From Opitutia bacterium ISCC 52 (lineage in GTDB: Bacteria; Verrucomicrobiota; Verrucomicrobiia; Opitutales; UBA2995), in NCBI GenBank assembly GCA_014529675.2, contig CP076040.1, positions 4,235,894 through 4,299,893 of the forward strand: a stretch of DNA of 64,000 nucleotides, in the 5' to 3' direction. The notes beneath the pieces are model-generated. The model searched no databases. It was not told the DNA's origin and saw nothing but the letters and a program-made list of their open reading frames with translations. The translations under genes were made by a program, and so were the position numbers. Positions within the stretch are counted from its first letter, which is position 1, and every line of letters starts with the position of its first letter. Below, piece by piece: positions 25,825-35,614 of the stretch.

Positions 25825-25876
25825 GTAGCCATGGTCGTGAGACCATGGAAGTCCACAGTCTCACGACCGTGGCTAC
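25825..25876. repeat. Long hairpin / repeat family 3, copy 1
   Basis: An 18-bp stem (GTAGCCATGGTCGTGAGA with its complement, one mismatch) around a 16-base loop, between convergent genes. The right arm, GTCCACAGTCTCACGACCG with TGGCTAC, recurs in diverged form at 57277. It could also work as a terminator for either neighbour. Confidence 0.7.
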
Positions 25877-25889
25877 TTCATCCAGGGAA

Positions 25890-27038
25890 CTAATCCACCT
25901 GCAGGATCAGTCCATGAAGGTATTCGCTTTCAGGCATTGAAAGCATCACTGGATGATCCGAAGCCTGGTAACAGTGATGTGAGATCCGCGCCGTCCGACG
26001 GGCATCGCTGGCAGCGTCAGTCAAAACAGAGGTGAACACCTCCATCGATACCGCTTGCGAGCAAGTGTAGGTAGCAAGAATGCCTCCGGGATTGAGGGCT
26101 TTCAAAGCACGTAGATTGATCTCTTTATAGCCTTTAAGCCCTCCTTCAAGTTGGCCGTGTGAACGCGCAAAAGGAGGCGGATCCAAAATAATAAGATCAA
26201 ATTTCTCCTCCCGGTTATCCGAAAAGTAATCAAAGACATTGGCTGGCTGGAAGCTTGCCTCCAGCTCGTTGGCTTCAGCATTTACTGTGGCCGCTTTGAT
26301 GGCGGTATCCGAACTATCGATACCTAATACGGATTCAGCTCCAGCCTTGGCACACTGCAAGGCAAAGGCCCCTTGATTGCAAAAGGCGTCGAGGACCTTT
26401 TTGCCAGAAGCGAATGAAGACACCAGAGCATGCTGTTCCCGCTGATCAAGGTAGAACCCGGTCTTCTGCCCTTCAAGTAAATCAAGCCGATAGGTAATTC
26501 CCCCGATCTCAACGTCAAAGGGTTCCAAGGGCAGATCTTCAAACGTGCGAATGTAAGTATCGAGTCCCTCCAGCTTTCGAACCGTCGCATCATTTCGGAA
26601 AACAACAGCCTCAGCGTCGGTGAGCTCTATTAAAGTAGTCGCGATAGCGGGTAAGCGCATATCCATCGCCAGGGTCAACGCTTGCACAACCAGGACCTTT
26701 TCAAATTGATCCACGACCAAGCCCGGTAAGGCATCGGACTCGGACCAAACCAATCGGCGACAAGGTTCCTCAGACCTACGAGCAATGGCTTTTTTCAAAG
26801 CATGCCGTACGTAGCCCATGCTAAAAGGCTGTTTATCCATGGAATAGCGGCGCCAAACGATTTTGGATTGGCTGTTGTAAATTCCACTACCAAGAATTCG
26901 TTTACGCGAATCGCGGAGCAATACCGTCTTCCCATTTTCAGCGTCTGGTAACAGGGACTGAACCTCGCCGGCAAAGACCCAAGGATGGCCTGAGAGAACC
27001 CGACCTCGAGACCGGGGTTGTAGAAACAAAGATTTCAT
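25890..27038 (-). CDS. rlmI: RlmI-like 23S rRNA (cytosine-5) methyltransferase
   Basis: A class I SAM-dependent methyltransferase of the RlmI/YccW type, which methylates 23S rRNA. The N-terminal PUA domain starts GRVLSGHPWVFAGEV. The central EEHD-like region has GFYLDQREQ, the SAM motif is VLDAFCNQGAFALQCAKAGA and the catalytic motif DPPPFAR. The start at 27038 (MKSLFLQP) begins at the family N-terminus and lies four bases from the lptG stop; the frame extends upstream but inside lptG. Confidence 0.92.
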   Translation of the reverse strand: MKSLFLQPRSRGRVLSGHPWVFAGEVQSLLPDAENGKTVLLRDSRKRILGSGIYNSQSKIVWRRYSMDKQPFSMGYVRHALKKAIARRSEEPCRRLVWSESDALPGLVVDQFEKVLVVQALTLAMDMRLPAIATTLIELTDAEAVVFRNDATVRKLEGLDTYIRTFEDLPLEPFDVEIGGITYRLDLLEGQKTGFYLDQREQHALVSSFASGKKVLDAFCNQGAFALQCAKAGAESVLGIDSSDTAIKAATVNAEANELEASFQPANVFDYFSDNREEKFDLIILDPPPFARSHGQLEGGLKGYKEINLRALKALNPGGILATYTCSQAVSMEVFTSVLTDAASDARRTARISHHCYQASDHPVMLSMPESEYLHGLILQVD

Positions 27039-27042
27039 AGGG

Positions 27043-28155
27043 TTACTTAAGTCTCGAATAGAGATACATGGCCAATGCGACCATGATGATATTGGGCGTC
27101 CATGCAGCCACCACTGGAGGCAAGGTGCCCTGCTCCCCAAACATTAGAACCAGGCGAATCACCAAGTAGTAGGAAAAGAACAGGCCGGCGGACTTCGCCA
27201 CTCCCACCATGGGATTTACGCGAACGCCGGAGACGGAATACGGAACGGCCAAGCCAACAATGATGAAGCAGATAACAGTTCCGGCTAAAATAGAATGATA
27301 ACGAACCTGGAATGGAATGGCCTTCGGGTTATTCTCTCCTTCGTAGTAATCGAGAATGGTCCGAAGTTCGAAGAGAGACAGGTTCTTCGCCCGTTGCTCA
27401 AGCGTGAGAAGCAGTCGAGGAGTTTCGACCAATCCCTCGAGCTCGAGCTGTTTAAACGGTTTCGAAGTTTCCTGAGCTCCGGTTTCCACATTGAAACCCA
27501 AATTACGCCCCTGAAGAAAGGTCCAGCTTTCCTCTGCAGTATTAAAAAAGCACTCTCGAGCCTGGATCTTTGACACTTCCTGATTCCAGGCATTGAGCTG
27601 AGACACCGTCACACCATAACCGCGATAGGTGTTTTTGTTGAAGCGGTTCATGAACCAGATCCGCCCATCCTTGGGATTGCTAAAGGCCACACTGTAAATA
27701 ATGCCAGCATCGCGAACCTGCTGCGTCTCCAACTCATAATTGTACTCAAGGTCGTCTAAGATCTGACGTGCCTCTTCCACCGCCCAGGGAACCACCTTCG
27801 CGTTTAGATACAATAGCAACCCCGAGAGCATCATACCCGCCAACCAGAGGGATCGGGAGATTTGCCAGAAACTCACACCGCACGAGCGAAGGGCAACTAT
27901 TTCGTTATTTGAATGGAGATTACTAAGGCAGAAAAGTAAGGAGACGAGAAAGGCTACCGGCAAAATATAGGGCAGCAGACTGGGGATGATAATAAAGTAG
28001 TAGTAGAGGATGTCGGCACTCGCTGCATTGAAGTCGAGCAGGTCGCCAAGATTATCATACATATCAAAGATGACCAACAGCCCCAGGGTAGCTCCAAGAG
28101 CAAGTAGAAAGGCGCGCAGCCATTCCCAAAATATATAGCGGTCAATTTGATTCAC
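27043..28155 (-). CDS. lptG: LptF/LptG-family LPS export permease
   Basis: A 370-residue YjgP/YjgQ-family protein, the membrane component that lifts lipopolysaccharide out of the inner membrane with LptB and hands it to LptC/A. It starts IDRYIFWEW, shows three N-terminal helices, then a periplasmic jellyroll domain and a further helical block near residues 290-370 (FIIVGLAVPYSVSGVRVNPMVG). Only one of the expected pair is present here. It is probably co-transcribed with rlmI. F versus G assignment is tentative. Confidence 0.88.
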   Translation of the reverse strand: MNQIDRYIFWEWLRAFLLALGATLGLLVIFDMYDNLGDLLDFNAASADILYYYFIIIPSLLPYILPVAFLVSLLFCLSNLHSNNEIVALRSCGVSFWQISRSLWLAGMMLSGLLLYLNAKVVPWAVEEARQILDDLEYNYELETQQVRDAGIIYSVAFSNPKDGRIWFMNRFNKNTYRGYGVTVSQLNAWNQEVSKIQARECFFNTAEESWTFLQGRNLGFNVETGAQETSKPFKQLELEGLVETPRLLLTLEQRAKNLSLFELRTILDYYEGENNPKAIPFQVRYHSILAGTVICFIIVGLAVPYSVSGVRVNPMVGVAKSAGLFFSYYLVIRLVLMFGEQGTLPPVVAAWTPNIIMVALAMYLYSRLK

Positions 28156-28215
28156 TGGTCAGTATTCCAATGAGCGTACGTCCGCCCATCAAGGGATTTG
28201 TTCCTAGAAGAACAA

Positions 28216-29790
28216 TTAATCGCGGCGCTCGATCGTTCCGTCGGCGATTTTGGCCAAATATTTGTTTAGTTCCTCCTTCGCTTTTGGCATGAGGAAATAG
28301 AGGCCAATCACATTGGGGAAACACATAGCGAAAATCATAGCATCTGAAAAATCGATTACATTGCCGAGGGTCATGGACGCGCCGATCACTACGAACAAAC
28401 AAAAGATCAATTTGTAAATGAGTTTGGCTTTCTCGGTGCGACCAAACAGGTAAACCCAACATTGTTCACCATAATAGGACCAAGCGATCATCGTAGAAAA
28501 AGCGAACAGGATAACCGCAACGGCCAAAACAAATTTAAACCAAGGCAACACACTCTCGAAGGCAGCAGAAGTAACTCCCACACCCCCTAGCTCTTCAGCT
28601 CCCGTCCAAGTTCCGGTGATAATGATGACCAAGGCAGTCATGGTGCAAACCACTACCGTATCTATAAAAGGTTCTAGTAAACTCACTAATCCTTCACTGG
28701 CGGGATTCTCAGTACGAACGGCCGAGTGGGCGATAGAAGCTGAACCGATACCTGCTTCATTTGAAAAGGCAGCTCGCTTAAATCCTTGAATCAGAACGCC
28801 AATAAATCCACCTGCAACGGCACTTCCCGAGAAGGCACCACCAAAAATTTGACCGATCGCGGAAGGAATCTGCGAGAAATTGGTAACTAAAATCACAATC
28901 GCTGCCGTCACATAGATCCCACACATGAAGGGAACAATCTTAGCCGTTGTTTTAGCGATGCTACGAATACCACCGATAATTACCACTCCGACAATGACGG
29001 CGACAATGAGTCCAAACAACCAGCCTTTGCCAGCCCACCAGCTAGTATCTCCGCCCGTGACGTCCACAAACTGGGAGTATGCCTGATTAATCTGGAACAT
29101 GTTTCCACCTCCCAAAGATCCGCCGATACAAACGATGGCGAAAAATACAGCCAGCACGTTACCCAAGCCCAGCATGCCTTTCTCAGCAAAGCCGCGGCTC
29201 AAATAATACATGGGACCGCCATAGGTCGTTCCGTTCTCGTCGATCTGACGATACTTCACACCAAGCGTACATTCTACAAATTTTGAGGACATACCTAACA
29301 GCCCGGCAAGAATCATCCAGAAAGTAGCTCCTGGTCCTCCCAAACTGATGGCCACCGCAACACCCGCTATATTTCCTAGCCCAACCGTTCCAGACAAGGC
29401 AGCGGACAGAGCTTGGAAGTGAGACACCTCGCCCTTCTCGTTGGGATCCGTATATTTCCCACGGACAATGTCGATAGCCAGCCCGAACCCCCGAATGTTA
29501 ATAAAGCGAAAGTAGACAGTAAAAATGATCGCACCAACCAATAACCAGATAAGCACAAGGGGTACCATCTGACCTGCGATTGGAATGCTGTAGAAGACAA
29601 CGTTAACGATGACGCTGGTAACGGGTTCCACCGCGGCATTGATCTTATCGTCGAGATTTTGTTCGGTCACTTCAGCAACTGCATTTGCGGCAGCTTCAAT
29701 CTCTTCCTGTGCAAACAACGGTACTCCAAGGAAAAGCGTTAAACTAAACAGAAAGAGCCCACAGGTTCGAGAAAGGTTAACAATATTCAT
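28216..29790 (-). CDS. Alanine/glycine:cation symporter (AGCS family)
   Basis: A 524-residue AGCS (DagA/AlsT) transporter for Na+- or H+-coupled uptake of alanine or glycine. A signal-like N-terminus is followed by a hydrophobic core of about ten helices containing the family motifs [43 protein letters not shown] and [10 protein letters not shown]. The first 45 residues ([20 protein letters not shown]) form an unusual acidic extracytoplasmic leader. Substrate is by family only. The gene is monocistronic. Confidence 0.94.
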   Translation of the reverse strand: MNIVNLSRTCGLFLFSLTLFLGVPLFAQEEIEAAANAVAEVTEQNLDDKINAAVEPVTSVIVNVVFYSIPIAGQMVPLVLIWLLVGAIIFTVYFRFINIRGFGLAIDIVRGKYTDPNEKGEVSHFQALSAALSGTVGLGNIAGVAVAISLGGPGATFWMILAGLLGMSSKFVECTLGVKYRQIDENGTTYGGPMYYLSRGFAEKGMLGLGNVLAVFFAIVCIGGSLGGGNMFQINQAYSQFVDVTGGDTSWWAGKGWLFGLIVAVIVGVVIIGGIRSIAKTTAKIVPFMCGIYVTAAIVILVTNFSQIPSAIGQIFGGAFSGSAVAGGFIGVLIQGFKRAAFSNEAGIGSASIAHSAVRTENPASEGLVSLLEPFIDTVVVCTMTALVIIITGTWTGAEELGGVGVTSAAFESVLPWFKFVLAVAVILFAFSTMIAWSYYGEQCWVYLFGRTEKAKLIYKLIFCLFVVIGASMTLGNVIDFSDAMIFAMCFPNVIGLYFLMPKAKEELNKYLAKIADGTIERRD

Positions 29791-29880
29791 GCAGAAAAAG
29801 AAGTTGCTGAAAAAACTGCACTATTGAGAAGCTCATCTCAGAGGCAAGTTTTTAGACGCCAAGGATAACCGAATCCAAGC

Positions 29881-29954
29881 TGTAGGAAGGGAGCTTGCTC
29901 CCGAAATCAAACAGTCCTTAAGAAATCGAATCGGGAGCAAGCTCCCTTCCTACA
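29881..29954. repeat. REPIN-like inverted pair of 24-bp REP sequences
   Basis: TGTAGGAAGGGAGC followed by TTGCTCCCGA (24 bp) is matched perfectly by its reverse complement at 29931-29954, with a 26-bp spacer. Each arm also folds on itself (GGGAGC-TT-GCTCCC). Layout and sequence resemble the REP/REPIN elements of Pseudomonas. The right arm overlaps the end of the next gene and provides its TAG stop. Confidence 0.9.
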
Positions 29955-30642
29955 CTCCCAAATAATCCATCAAAACCGACGGATCCTTAAACGAATTAAA
30001 AAGCACAGACGGCTCGTGATCTCTGAGCTGTTCAACGGAATGATGGCCTGTGGCTACAGCAACCGTGTGGGCACCAATGACTTTACCACATTCGATATCT
30101 TTGGGCGTATCCCCGATGACATAGATTTGCTCCGGCGACCATTCCAGATGCAAATGTTCACGTGCCAGATCCAAGGCATGGCGACTGAGATCATTTCGAT
30201 GATCGCTGTGGTCAGCAAAGGCCCCAAAGCGAAAGAAATGGTCCACTCCAAGGTAGCCCAATTTGATATCCGCCCCTCTTCGTACATTCCCGGTAAGCAA
30301 TCCCTGATGCACCGCATCATGATCATGAAAATGCTCCAGAAGCTCTTGAGTACCTTCGATGGCACGCGCATTGGAAGCGTCCAACATTTCAGGTAAGTAG
30401 GACAAGTAGCAATTGATCAGCTCCTTCGCTTCTTCACGCGTTACCTCTCTACCCGCTTTCTCCAACATTGCATAGGCAATGGAATAATCGGTGGCGCCTA
30501 ACCAATCAATGGATGCAACCGGTATTTCATAACCAAAGTGGTCCACCGTGGCGCGATCGAAAGCCATTGGGCCCGCTCCTTTTGCCGATAGAAGCGTCCC
30601 GTCAATGTCCCATAGTAAAAGTATCTCCTTAGAATAGTACAT
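29950..30642 (-). CDS. HAD-family phosphatase (phosphoglycolate-phosphatase-like)
   Basis: A 230-residue haloacid-dehalogenase-superfamily hydrolase. Motif I is LLWDIDGTLL, motif II GLLTGN, the motif III Lys lies in the helical region near 140-165, and motif IV is YVIGDTPKDIECG. The helical cap between motifs I and II resembles PGP-type phosphatases, so a small phosphorylated metabolite is the likely substrate. Its stop codon TAG lies inside the REPIN-like repeat, so the last codons (G-V-stop) adjoin or derive from that element. Confidence 0.88.
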   Translation of the reverse strand: MYYSKEILLLWDIDGTLLSAKGAGPMAFDRATVDHFGYEIPVASIDWLGATDYSIAYAMLEKAGREVTREEAKELINCYLSYLPEMLDASNARAIEGTQELLEHFHDHDAVHQGLLTGNVRRGADIKLGYLGVDHFFRFGAFADHSDHRNDLSRHALDLAREHLHLEWSPEQIYVIGDTPKDIECGKVIGAHTVAVATGHHSVEQLRDHEPSVLFNSFKDPSVLMDYLGV

Positions 30643-30705
30643 AAATTAGAAAGAGCTCGACTCGCACTGCGAGGATGCTGTGGCCCTCCCTTTCCTCAAA
30701 AACAA

Positions 30706-30734
30706 GGTAGGGCTAGAGCATCCCTGCTCTGCCG
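30706..30734 (+). repeat. GGTAGGG hairpin repeat (family 2), copy c
   Basis: GGTAGGGCT, stem AGAGCA/TGCTCT around TCCC, then GCCG. It lies in the 119-base gap between mtaB and the HAD gene. Confidence 0.65.
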
Positions 30735-30761
30735 CTTCAGAGAAAATGAAGTATCCCTTAC

Positions 30762-32117
30762 TCATGGAGTAGATATCAGTGTTTGATTGGCCACTTTTTG
30801 ATTGGGCATGAGTTTTATCAACGTACCTTCAACGATGTCTCCCACTACGCGATTCAATTGCACCTTGGCAATTTGGTTATGCAGATCTTGGTCCGATTCA
30901 ACAACCACTCGAACGAAGTTATCGGTATAGCCCGGCCATAGCCCATCTTTGGGATCTTCGAAGAGAACCGTCATTTCTCTACCTACATGGGTTTCGTAAT
31001 AATCGTAGCGCTTCGACTCGCTCAAGCGACGAAGCTTGGCACTCCGTATCTGCTTCTCAGGTACACTGAGGCGATCCTCCATGCGAGCTGCTGGTGTACC
31101 GTCGCGTTCAGAGAAAGAAAACACGTGGCAGTATGAGAATGGATTATCCATAAATGTCCGGCAGGTCTCTTCAAACTCCGCTTCCCCTTCGTTGGGATAA
31201 CCGACCATGATGTCTGTTCCTAAACAAAGGTCGGTCACGGATTCATGAGCCAGGTATAAGAAATCTAGATACTCTTTGAGATCATACTTCCGGCGCATGG
31301 ATTTAAGCACGGCATCCGAACCCGCCTGAAGTGGAATATGGAGGAAAGGCAGGAGCGCATGCTCCGGATCATTCATCCGTGGAAACAGTTCGGTAGGAAT
31401 CGTTGTAGGCTCAATGGAGCTGATGCGGATGCGATCAATTCCCTCAATCGTATCCAAGCGATCCAGGACCTCTAGCAAGTCACCATCGTGGCTGTTGAAG
31501 GTCCCAATATTAACACCGGTGAGGACAATCTCCCGGACACCCCGATCAGCCATCTGTCGTGCCTCAGCCAACAGGTTTTCCATGTCACGTGACCGTGCAG
31601 GCCCACGGGCTTTTGGGATAATGCAAAATGAACAGATGAAACTACAGCCATCCTGGATCTTTAGATTGGCTCGCTTCTCGTAGGGCTGGTCGCCCACAAA
31701 ATCGATAGTAAAGTCGTCCTTGGTAATCCTATCGCGGATAATGGCAGGCTTTTCATTTTTACCCAGCTGAACGTAGTCGAGCACGTTTAGCTTTTCACGA
31801 TTACCCATAATCAAATCGACGCCTGGAATCTCTGCGATCTCCTTATAGCCAATCTGTGAGTAGCAGCCGACAACCGCCACAAAGGCTTCTGGGTTTTTCC
31901 GGATGTAACTTCGAATCGCATTCCTACATTTGGCATCGGCCAAGCGAGTCACCGTGCAGGTGTTGATGATAGCGAGGTCGCTCGCTTCGCCAAAAGGAAC
32001 CGTATCATAGCCAGCCTTCTCAAGCTGATCACGCAATATGAAGGACTCCGACTGATTAAGTCGGCATCCAAGAGTATGCACAGAAGCGCGTTTTCGACTG
32101 GCTTTGACAGAAACCAT
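30762..32117 (-). CDS. mtaB: tRNA-t6A37 methylthiotransferase MtaB
   Basis: A 451-residue radical-SAM methylthiotransferase that converts t6A37 to ms2t6A37 in tRNAs reading ANN codons. The N-terminal UPF0004 domain carries Cys18, Cys54 and Cys85 (GCRLNQSE, NTCTVT, VVGCYSQ), which bind the auxiliary cluster. The radical-SAM motif CSFICSFC (Cys158, 162 and 165) follows, then EIVLTGVNIG, and a C-terminal TRAM-like segment with EGTLIKL. The CxxxC-R-L N-terminus is more like MtaB than MiaB or RimO. Confidence 0.92.
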   Translation of the reverse strand: MVSVKASRKRASVHTLGCRLNQSESFILRDQLEKAGYDTVPFGEASDLAIINTCTVTRLADAKCRNAIRSYIRKNPEAFVAVVGCYSQIGYKEIAEIPGVDLIMGNREKLNVLDYVQLGKNEKPAIIRDRITKDDFTIDFVGDQPYEKRANLKIQDGCSFICSFCIIPKARGPARSRDMENLLAEARQMADRGVREIVLTGVNIGTFNSHDGDLLEVLDRLDTIEGIDRIRISSIEPTTIPTELFPRMNDPEHALLPFLHIPLQAGSDAVLKSMRRKYDLKEYLDFLYLAHESVTDLCLGTDIMVGYPNEGEAEFEETCRTFMDNPFSYCHVFSFSERDGTPAARMEDRLSVPEKQIRSAKLRRLSESKRYDYYETHVGREMTVLFEDPKDGLWPGYTDNFVRVVVESDQDLHNQIAKVQLNRVVGDIVEGTLIKLMPNQKVANQTLISTP

Positions 32118-32264
32118 GGTGGGCTCAAAGACGGTCTTTAGAACCGCCTATCGAGCAAGCATAAAATCCCCATTTCCCAGGATTCCTCTGGTGATCCAAC
32201 TAAGCTCCATCCTGATCTAGAACGCGAGAAAACGCGACGAAATGTGAAGTTGACGAAGAGATAG

Positions 32265-32337
32265 ACAAAGGAGCGCACGTCCGTACGTGACAGAGCCGAG
32301 AAGGAGGAACACTTTGCATGTCGGTGCGAGGATGGGA
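32265..32337 (+). repeat. Modular intergenic element (family 1), partial copy
   Basis: This carries AGCGCACGTCCGTACGTGAC, a second-hairpin module, and the trailing motif GAAGGAGGAACACTTTGCAT, then GTCGGTGCGAGGATGGG, but not the TGTTCCG/CGGAACA module. It occupies part of the 315-base gap 32118-32432, where I see no gene. Confidence 0.55.
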
Positions 32338-32432
32338 GCAAACATACTTCCCAAAACTCTTAGTAGCTTCGAACAGGACCCACCAAAACAGCAATCTCTA
32401 CTCCGCTTGCTCCCATTCTCTTTTCTCGCGAT

Positions 32433-33881
32433 CTAGACTTTATTGTTCTTTCGCCAGCGGTAAAGCGTCGTCAGATGAATACCCATACGCGATGCGACCC
32501 AAGCGTAGTCATTGTCGCTTTGTTCGAGGAGCAATTTTGCATGTTTGTAACGATCCTTCTTATTAGGGGGGGCTCCCTGAAGATAACCTGAAATATCATC
32601 GCGCGCAGGTAAATTATAGACCGGTGCCGGTTGTGGAGCAGCAGCTGGAGTGGTCAGCGGAAATGGATCAGCGGTATACCCGGCTACTTGAGGAGTTGGC
32701 TGAGAAACAGTAGCAGCATGGGCCCGTTCCATGGCCAATGATTCGTGACTTCTACGAGGTGCTTCCCACCAACTTGAACGCAGTATTTGTCCATTATTTA
32801 ATATAACCAGCCGATCGATGGCCTGCTTAAGCTCCCGCACGTTGCCTGGCCAAGCATACGATTGAAAACGGTTGATTAACTCAGGCTCAATGCTGTCGAA
32901 GCTTTTCCCGAAACGTTCTACGCTCATTTTGAGAAAGGACTGAGCAAGAATGGGGATATCTTCAACCCGTGCCCTCAGAGGTGGTATATTCAAAATAACT
33001 TCCGATATCCGGTAGTACAGATCTGCCCGAAAGATTCCTTTTGGAATCTCGAGTTCCAGATCGCGATTCGTAGCCGTGATCACCCTGAGATCCACAGAGT
33101 ATTCCTCATTACTACCCAAACTTCGCGCTTTTCGCGTTTCCAGGAAACGCAATAGCTTCGGCTGAAGCATGATGTCCATTTCCCCAATCTCATCGAGAAA
33201 GAGCGTACCCCCATCTGCTTCCTGAATCAGTCCCTTTTTGGAAGAGACGGCTCCGGTGTAAGCCCCTTTTTTTACTCCGAAAAGCTCGGACTCAATCAGA
33301 TCCTTTGGGATGGCAGCACAATTCACCGCAACAAAACTATTTTTCCCGGAGGAATTGTGAATCGCCTGTGCAACTCGCTCCTTACCTGCTCCCGATTCTC
33401 CTAGCACAAGTACCGATACATTGGTCGGACCGATGATCGATGCACTTTGCTTCAAACTCTGCAATGCGGCCGATTGGCCAAGCAGGTCCTCATTAGTAGA
33501 GGAGGAATAGCCTCCGTAAAGCTGCCACCATAAATCTTGGGAGCTTACAGCTTCATGGACCGCAGATAGCCAACGATTGTCAGTATCCCGCAGATCCAAC
33601 ACATCAAAAGCCCCATCGCGAATAAAGGTAATGACCTGCTCGGTAGAAAGATCGCCACCGACAACCAGGTAATAGCGGTTTCCTTCGGCCAATCGCATGC
33701 GAATATCTGCCCAATTTTCCCCTTGGGCTGTCTCTAAGGAGACAAAATAGACCTGCTCGGTATTCTCGGCCTGCAGATCATTGATATGGTCCGAGTCCTC
33801 CACATAGGGAGTCAAACCGATCGCCGCTAGCTTTGCGAGATAGGCCTCTGAATTGGCACATGGTATGAGTGTAACCTGCAT
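32433..33881 (-). CDS. Sigma-54-dependent transcriptional activator with degenerate receiver domain
   Basis: A 482-residue bacterial enhancer-binding protein. Residues 1-120 form a receiver-like domain without the phospho-accepting Asp (the position reads YFVSLE), so it is unlikely to be a standard response regulator. The AAA+ domain has Walker A GESGAGKE (161-168), GAYTGA (206-211, the sigma-54 contact loop with Phe replaced by Tyr) and LFLDE (227-231). A Pro-rich linker of about 40 residues leads to a Fis-like HTH (VASRMGIHLTTLYRWRK). No histidine kinase is adjacent and targets are unknown. Confidence 0.92.
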   Translation of the reverse strand: MQVTLIPCANSEAYLAKLAAIGLTPYVEDSDHINDLQAENTEQVYFVSLETAQGENWADIRMRLAEGNRYYLVVGGDLSTEQVITFIRDGAFDVLDLRDTDNRWLSAVHEAVSSQDLWWQLYGGYSSSTNEDLLGQSAALQSLKQSASIIGPTNVSVLVLGESGAGKERVAQAIHNSSGKNSFVAVNCAAIPKDLIESELFGVKKGAYTGAVSSKKGLIQEADGGTLFLDEIGEMDIMLQPKLLRFLETRKARSLGSNEEYSVDLRVITATNRDLELEIPKGIFRADLYYRISEVILNIPPLRARVEDIPILAQSFLKMSVERFGKSFDSIEPELINRFQSYAWPGNVRELKQAIDRLVILNNGQILRSSWWEAPRRSHESLAMERAHAATVSQPTPQVAGYTADPFPLTTPAAAPQPAPVYNLPARDDISGYLQGAPPNKKDRYKHAKLLLEQSDNDYAWVASRMGIHLTTLYRWRKNNKV

Positions 33882-34090
33882 AAATAAGGAGTTTTAGCAA
33901 AAACATTGCAAATGCAAGTGAGGAAATCTGCAATAAATTGGTGGAACTACGGATTCAAAAACTCAATCGTTCATTGGGCGATTGTTGGCCTGAGGTGCTA
34001 CATAGAACTCCAAAGTGGTTCGATCGGAGCGTTAAAGCATAGAACGCAATATATGAAACACGCCTTTAACCACCTCCGGCCAACGATCGC

Positions 34091-35614
34091 CTAGTAGGAT
34101 TTGGCGAAAACGACGAGCTGCTTGCTCGGCTTCCCGGTAAAGATGCAAGTCCCTGGCTCGGGATTATCCGTCTGTGGAATACACCGAACCGTAACTTTTA
34201 GGTCTGATTGTATCTTCTCTTCCAGCTCATGCTCACCCGAATAGTGGGCCAATGCAAATCCGCCATGAATTTCCGGTTGGTTTTTATTCTCAGGCGTAAA
34301 GAAGTCATAGAACTCATCTTTTGAATCAATCGTCACGGTGTTCTCTTCGCGGAATGCACGTGCTCGAGCCAATAGATTATCCTGAATATCATCCAAAGCT
34401 CCCGTGAATGAATCAATGAACTCAGCTCGCCCAATTCCTTTTCGCTCCTTAGGCCCTTGATCACGTCGACCAAAGAAAACCGAATCCGATTCCATATCTC
34501 GAGGCCCTACTTCAATCCAGGTTGGCACTCCCTTCTTGATCCAAGACCACATTTTCTCCCCGCCACGTAGATCACGATCATCGATTTCTACCCAGATCCG
34601 ACGACCATGGTAAACTTTGCTTTCAAGCTCGGCCTTGATCTCGCGACAATATTCAAGAATAGCGTCGTTGTCAGAGTCTTTGCGAAAAATGGGAAGAATA
34701 ACCAAATGAGTAGGCGCAATCTTCGGAGGAAGCACCATGCCATCGTCATCGGCATGGGTCATAATCAAGCCTCCGATGAGGCGGGTTGATACTCCCCAGG
34801 ACGTCGTCCAGGCAAGCGAGCGTTCGCCCTTTTCATCCAGAAAATCGATGTTGGAAGCCTTGGAGAAATTCTGACCTAGAAAGTGAGTCGTCCCTGCCTG
34901 GAGGGCCTTCCGATCCTGCATCAACGCCTCAATACAGTAGGTGTTAACAGCACCTGGGAAACGCTCGCCTTCGGTCTTTTCACCCTTGATGACTGGAACG
35001 GCCATCCAGTTTTCTGCAAAGTCAGCGTAGACATCGAGCATCTTTAACGTTTCTTCGATCGCCTCTTCTTCAGTGGCATGGGCGGTATGACCTTCCTGCC
35101 AAAGGAACTCGGTGGTGCGGAGGAATAGTCGGGTTCGCATCTCCCATCGCACCACATTCGCCCATTGGTTTATGAGCAGAGGCAGATCACGGTAGGACTG
35201 AATCCACTTGGAAAAGGTTTCGCCAATAATTGTTTCAGAAGTCGGCCGAACAATCAGGGGCTCATCGAGCTCACCAGCGGGGATCAGCTTACCGTCCTCA
35301 CCTGCTTCCAGGCGGTGATGGGTGACCACAGCACACTCTTTGGCAAACCCATCGACATGTGCTGCTTCCTTTTCTAAATAACTGATAGGAATAAAAAGCG
35401 GGAAATAGGCATTTTTGTGGCCTGTCTCTTTAAACATCTCGTCTAAGACTCGCTGCATGTTTTCCCAGAGCGTGTAGCCCCAAGGCCGGATCACCATACA
35501 TCCACGGACGGGTGAGTTCTCAGCAAGCTCGGCTGCTCGCACTACCTGTTGATACCACTCAGGATAATCCTCGTTGCGAGTCGGGCTAATGGCTGTTCGT
35601 TCCTTTTTACTCAT
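34091..35614 (-). CDS. proS: Prolyl-tRNA synthetase, class III (archaeal/eukaryal-type architecture)
   Basis: A 507-residue ProRS without the large editing insertion of the usual bacterial enzyme. Class II motif 2 is around NQWANVVRWEMRTRLFLRTTEFLWQEGHTAH, followed by PGAVNTYCIEALM, the TTSWGVSTRLIGG motif 3 region, the anticodon-binding domain (PIFRKDSDND) and a C-terminal zinc-type extension ending in a Tyr, as in ProS type 3 enzymes. It charges tRNA-Pro. The form occurs in many Verrucomicrobiota, Bacteroidota and Deinococcota. Confidence 0.95.
   Translation of the reverse strand: MSKKERTAISPTRNEDYPEWYQQVVRAAELAENSPVRGCMVIRPWGYTLWENMQRVLDEMFKETGHKNAYFPLFIPISYLEKEAAHVDGFAKECAVVTHHRLEAGEDGKLIPAGELDEPLIVRPTSETIIGETFSKWIQSYRDLPLLINQWANVVRWEMRTRLFLRTTEFLWQEGHTAHATEEEAIEETLKMLDVYADFAENWMAVPVIKGEKTEGERFPGAVNTYCIEALMQDRKALQAGTTHFLGQNFSKASNIDFLDEKGERSLAWTTSWGVSTRLIGGLIMTHADDDGMVLPPKIAPTHLVILPIFRKDSDNDAILEYCREIKAELESKVYHGRRIWVEIDDRDLRGGEKMWSWIKKGVPTWIEVGPRDMESDSVFFGRRDQGPKERKGIGRAEFIDSFTGALDDIQDNLLARARAFREENTVTIDSKDEFYDFFTPENKNQPEIHGGFALAHYSGEHELEEKIQSDLKVTVRCIPQTDNPEPGTCIFTGKPSKQLVVFAKSY

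Noticed and set aside
33906-34094. 62-codon open frame between proS and the sigma-54 activator
   Set aside because: No recognisable features, atypical composition and no ribosome-binding site; treated as chance.
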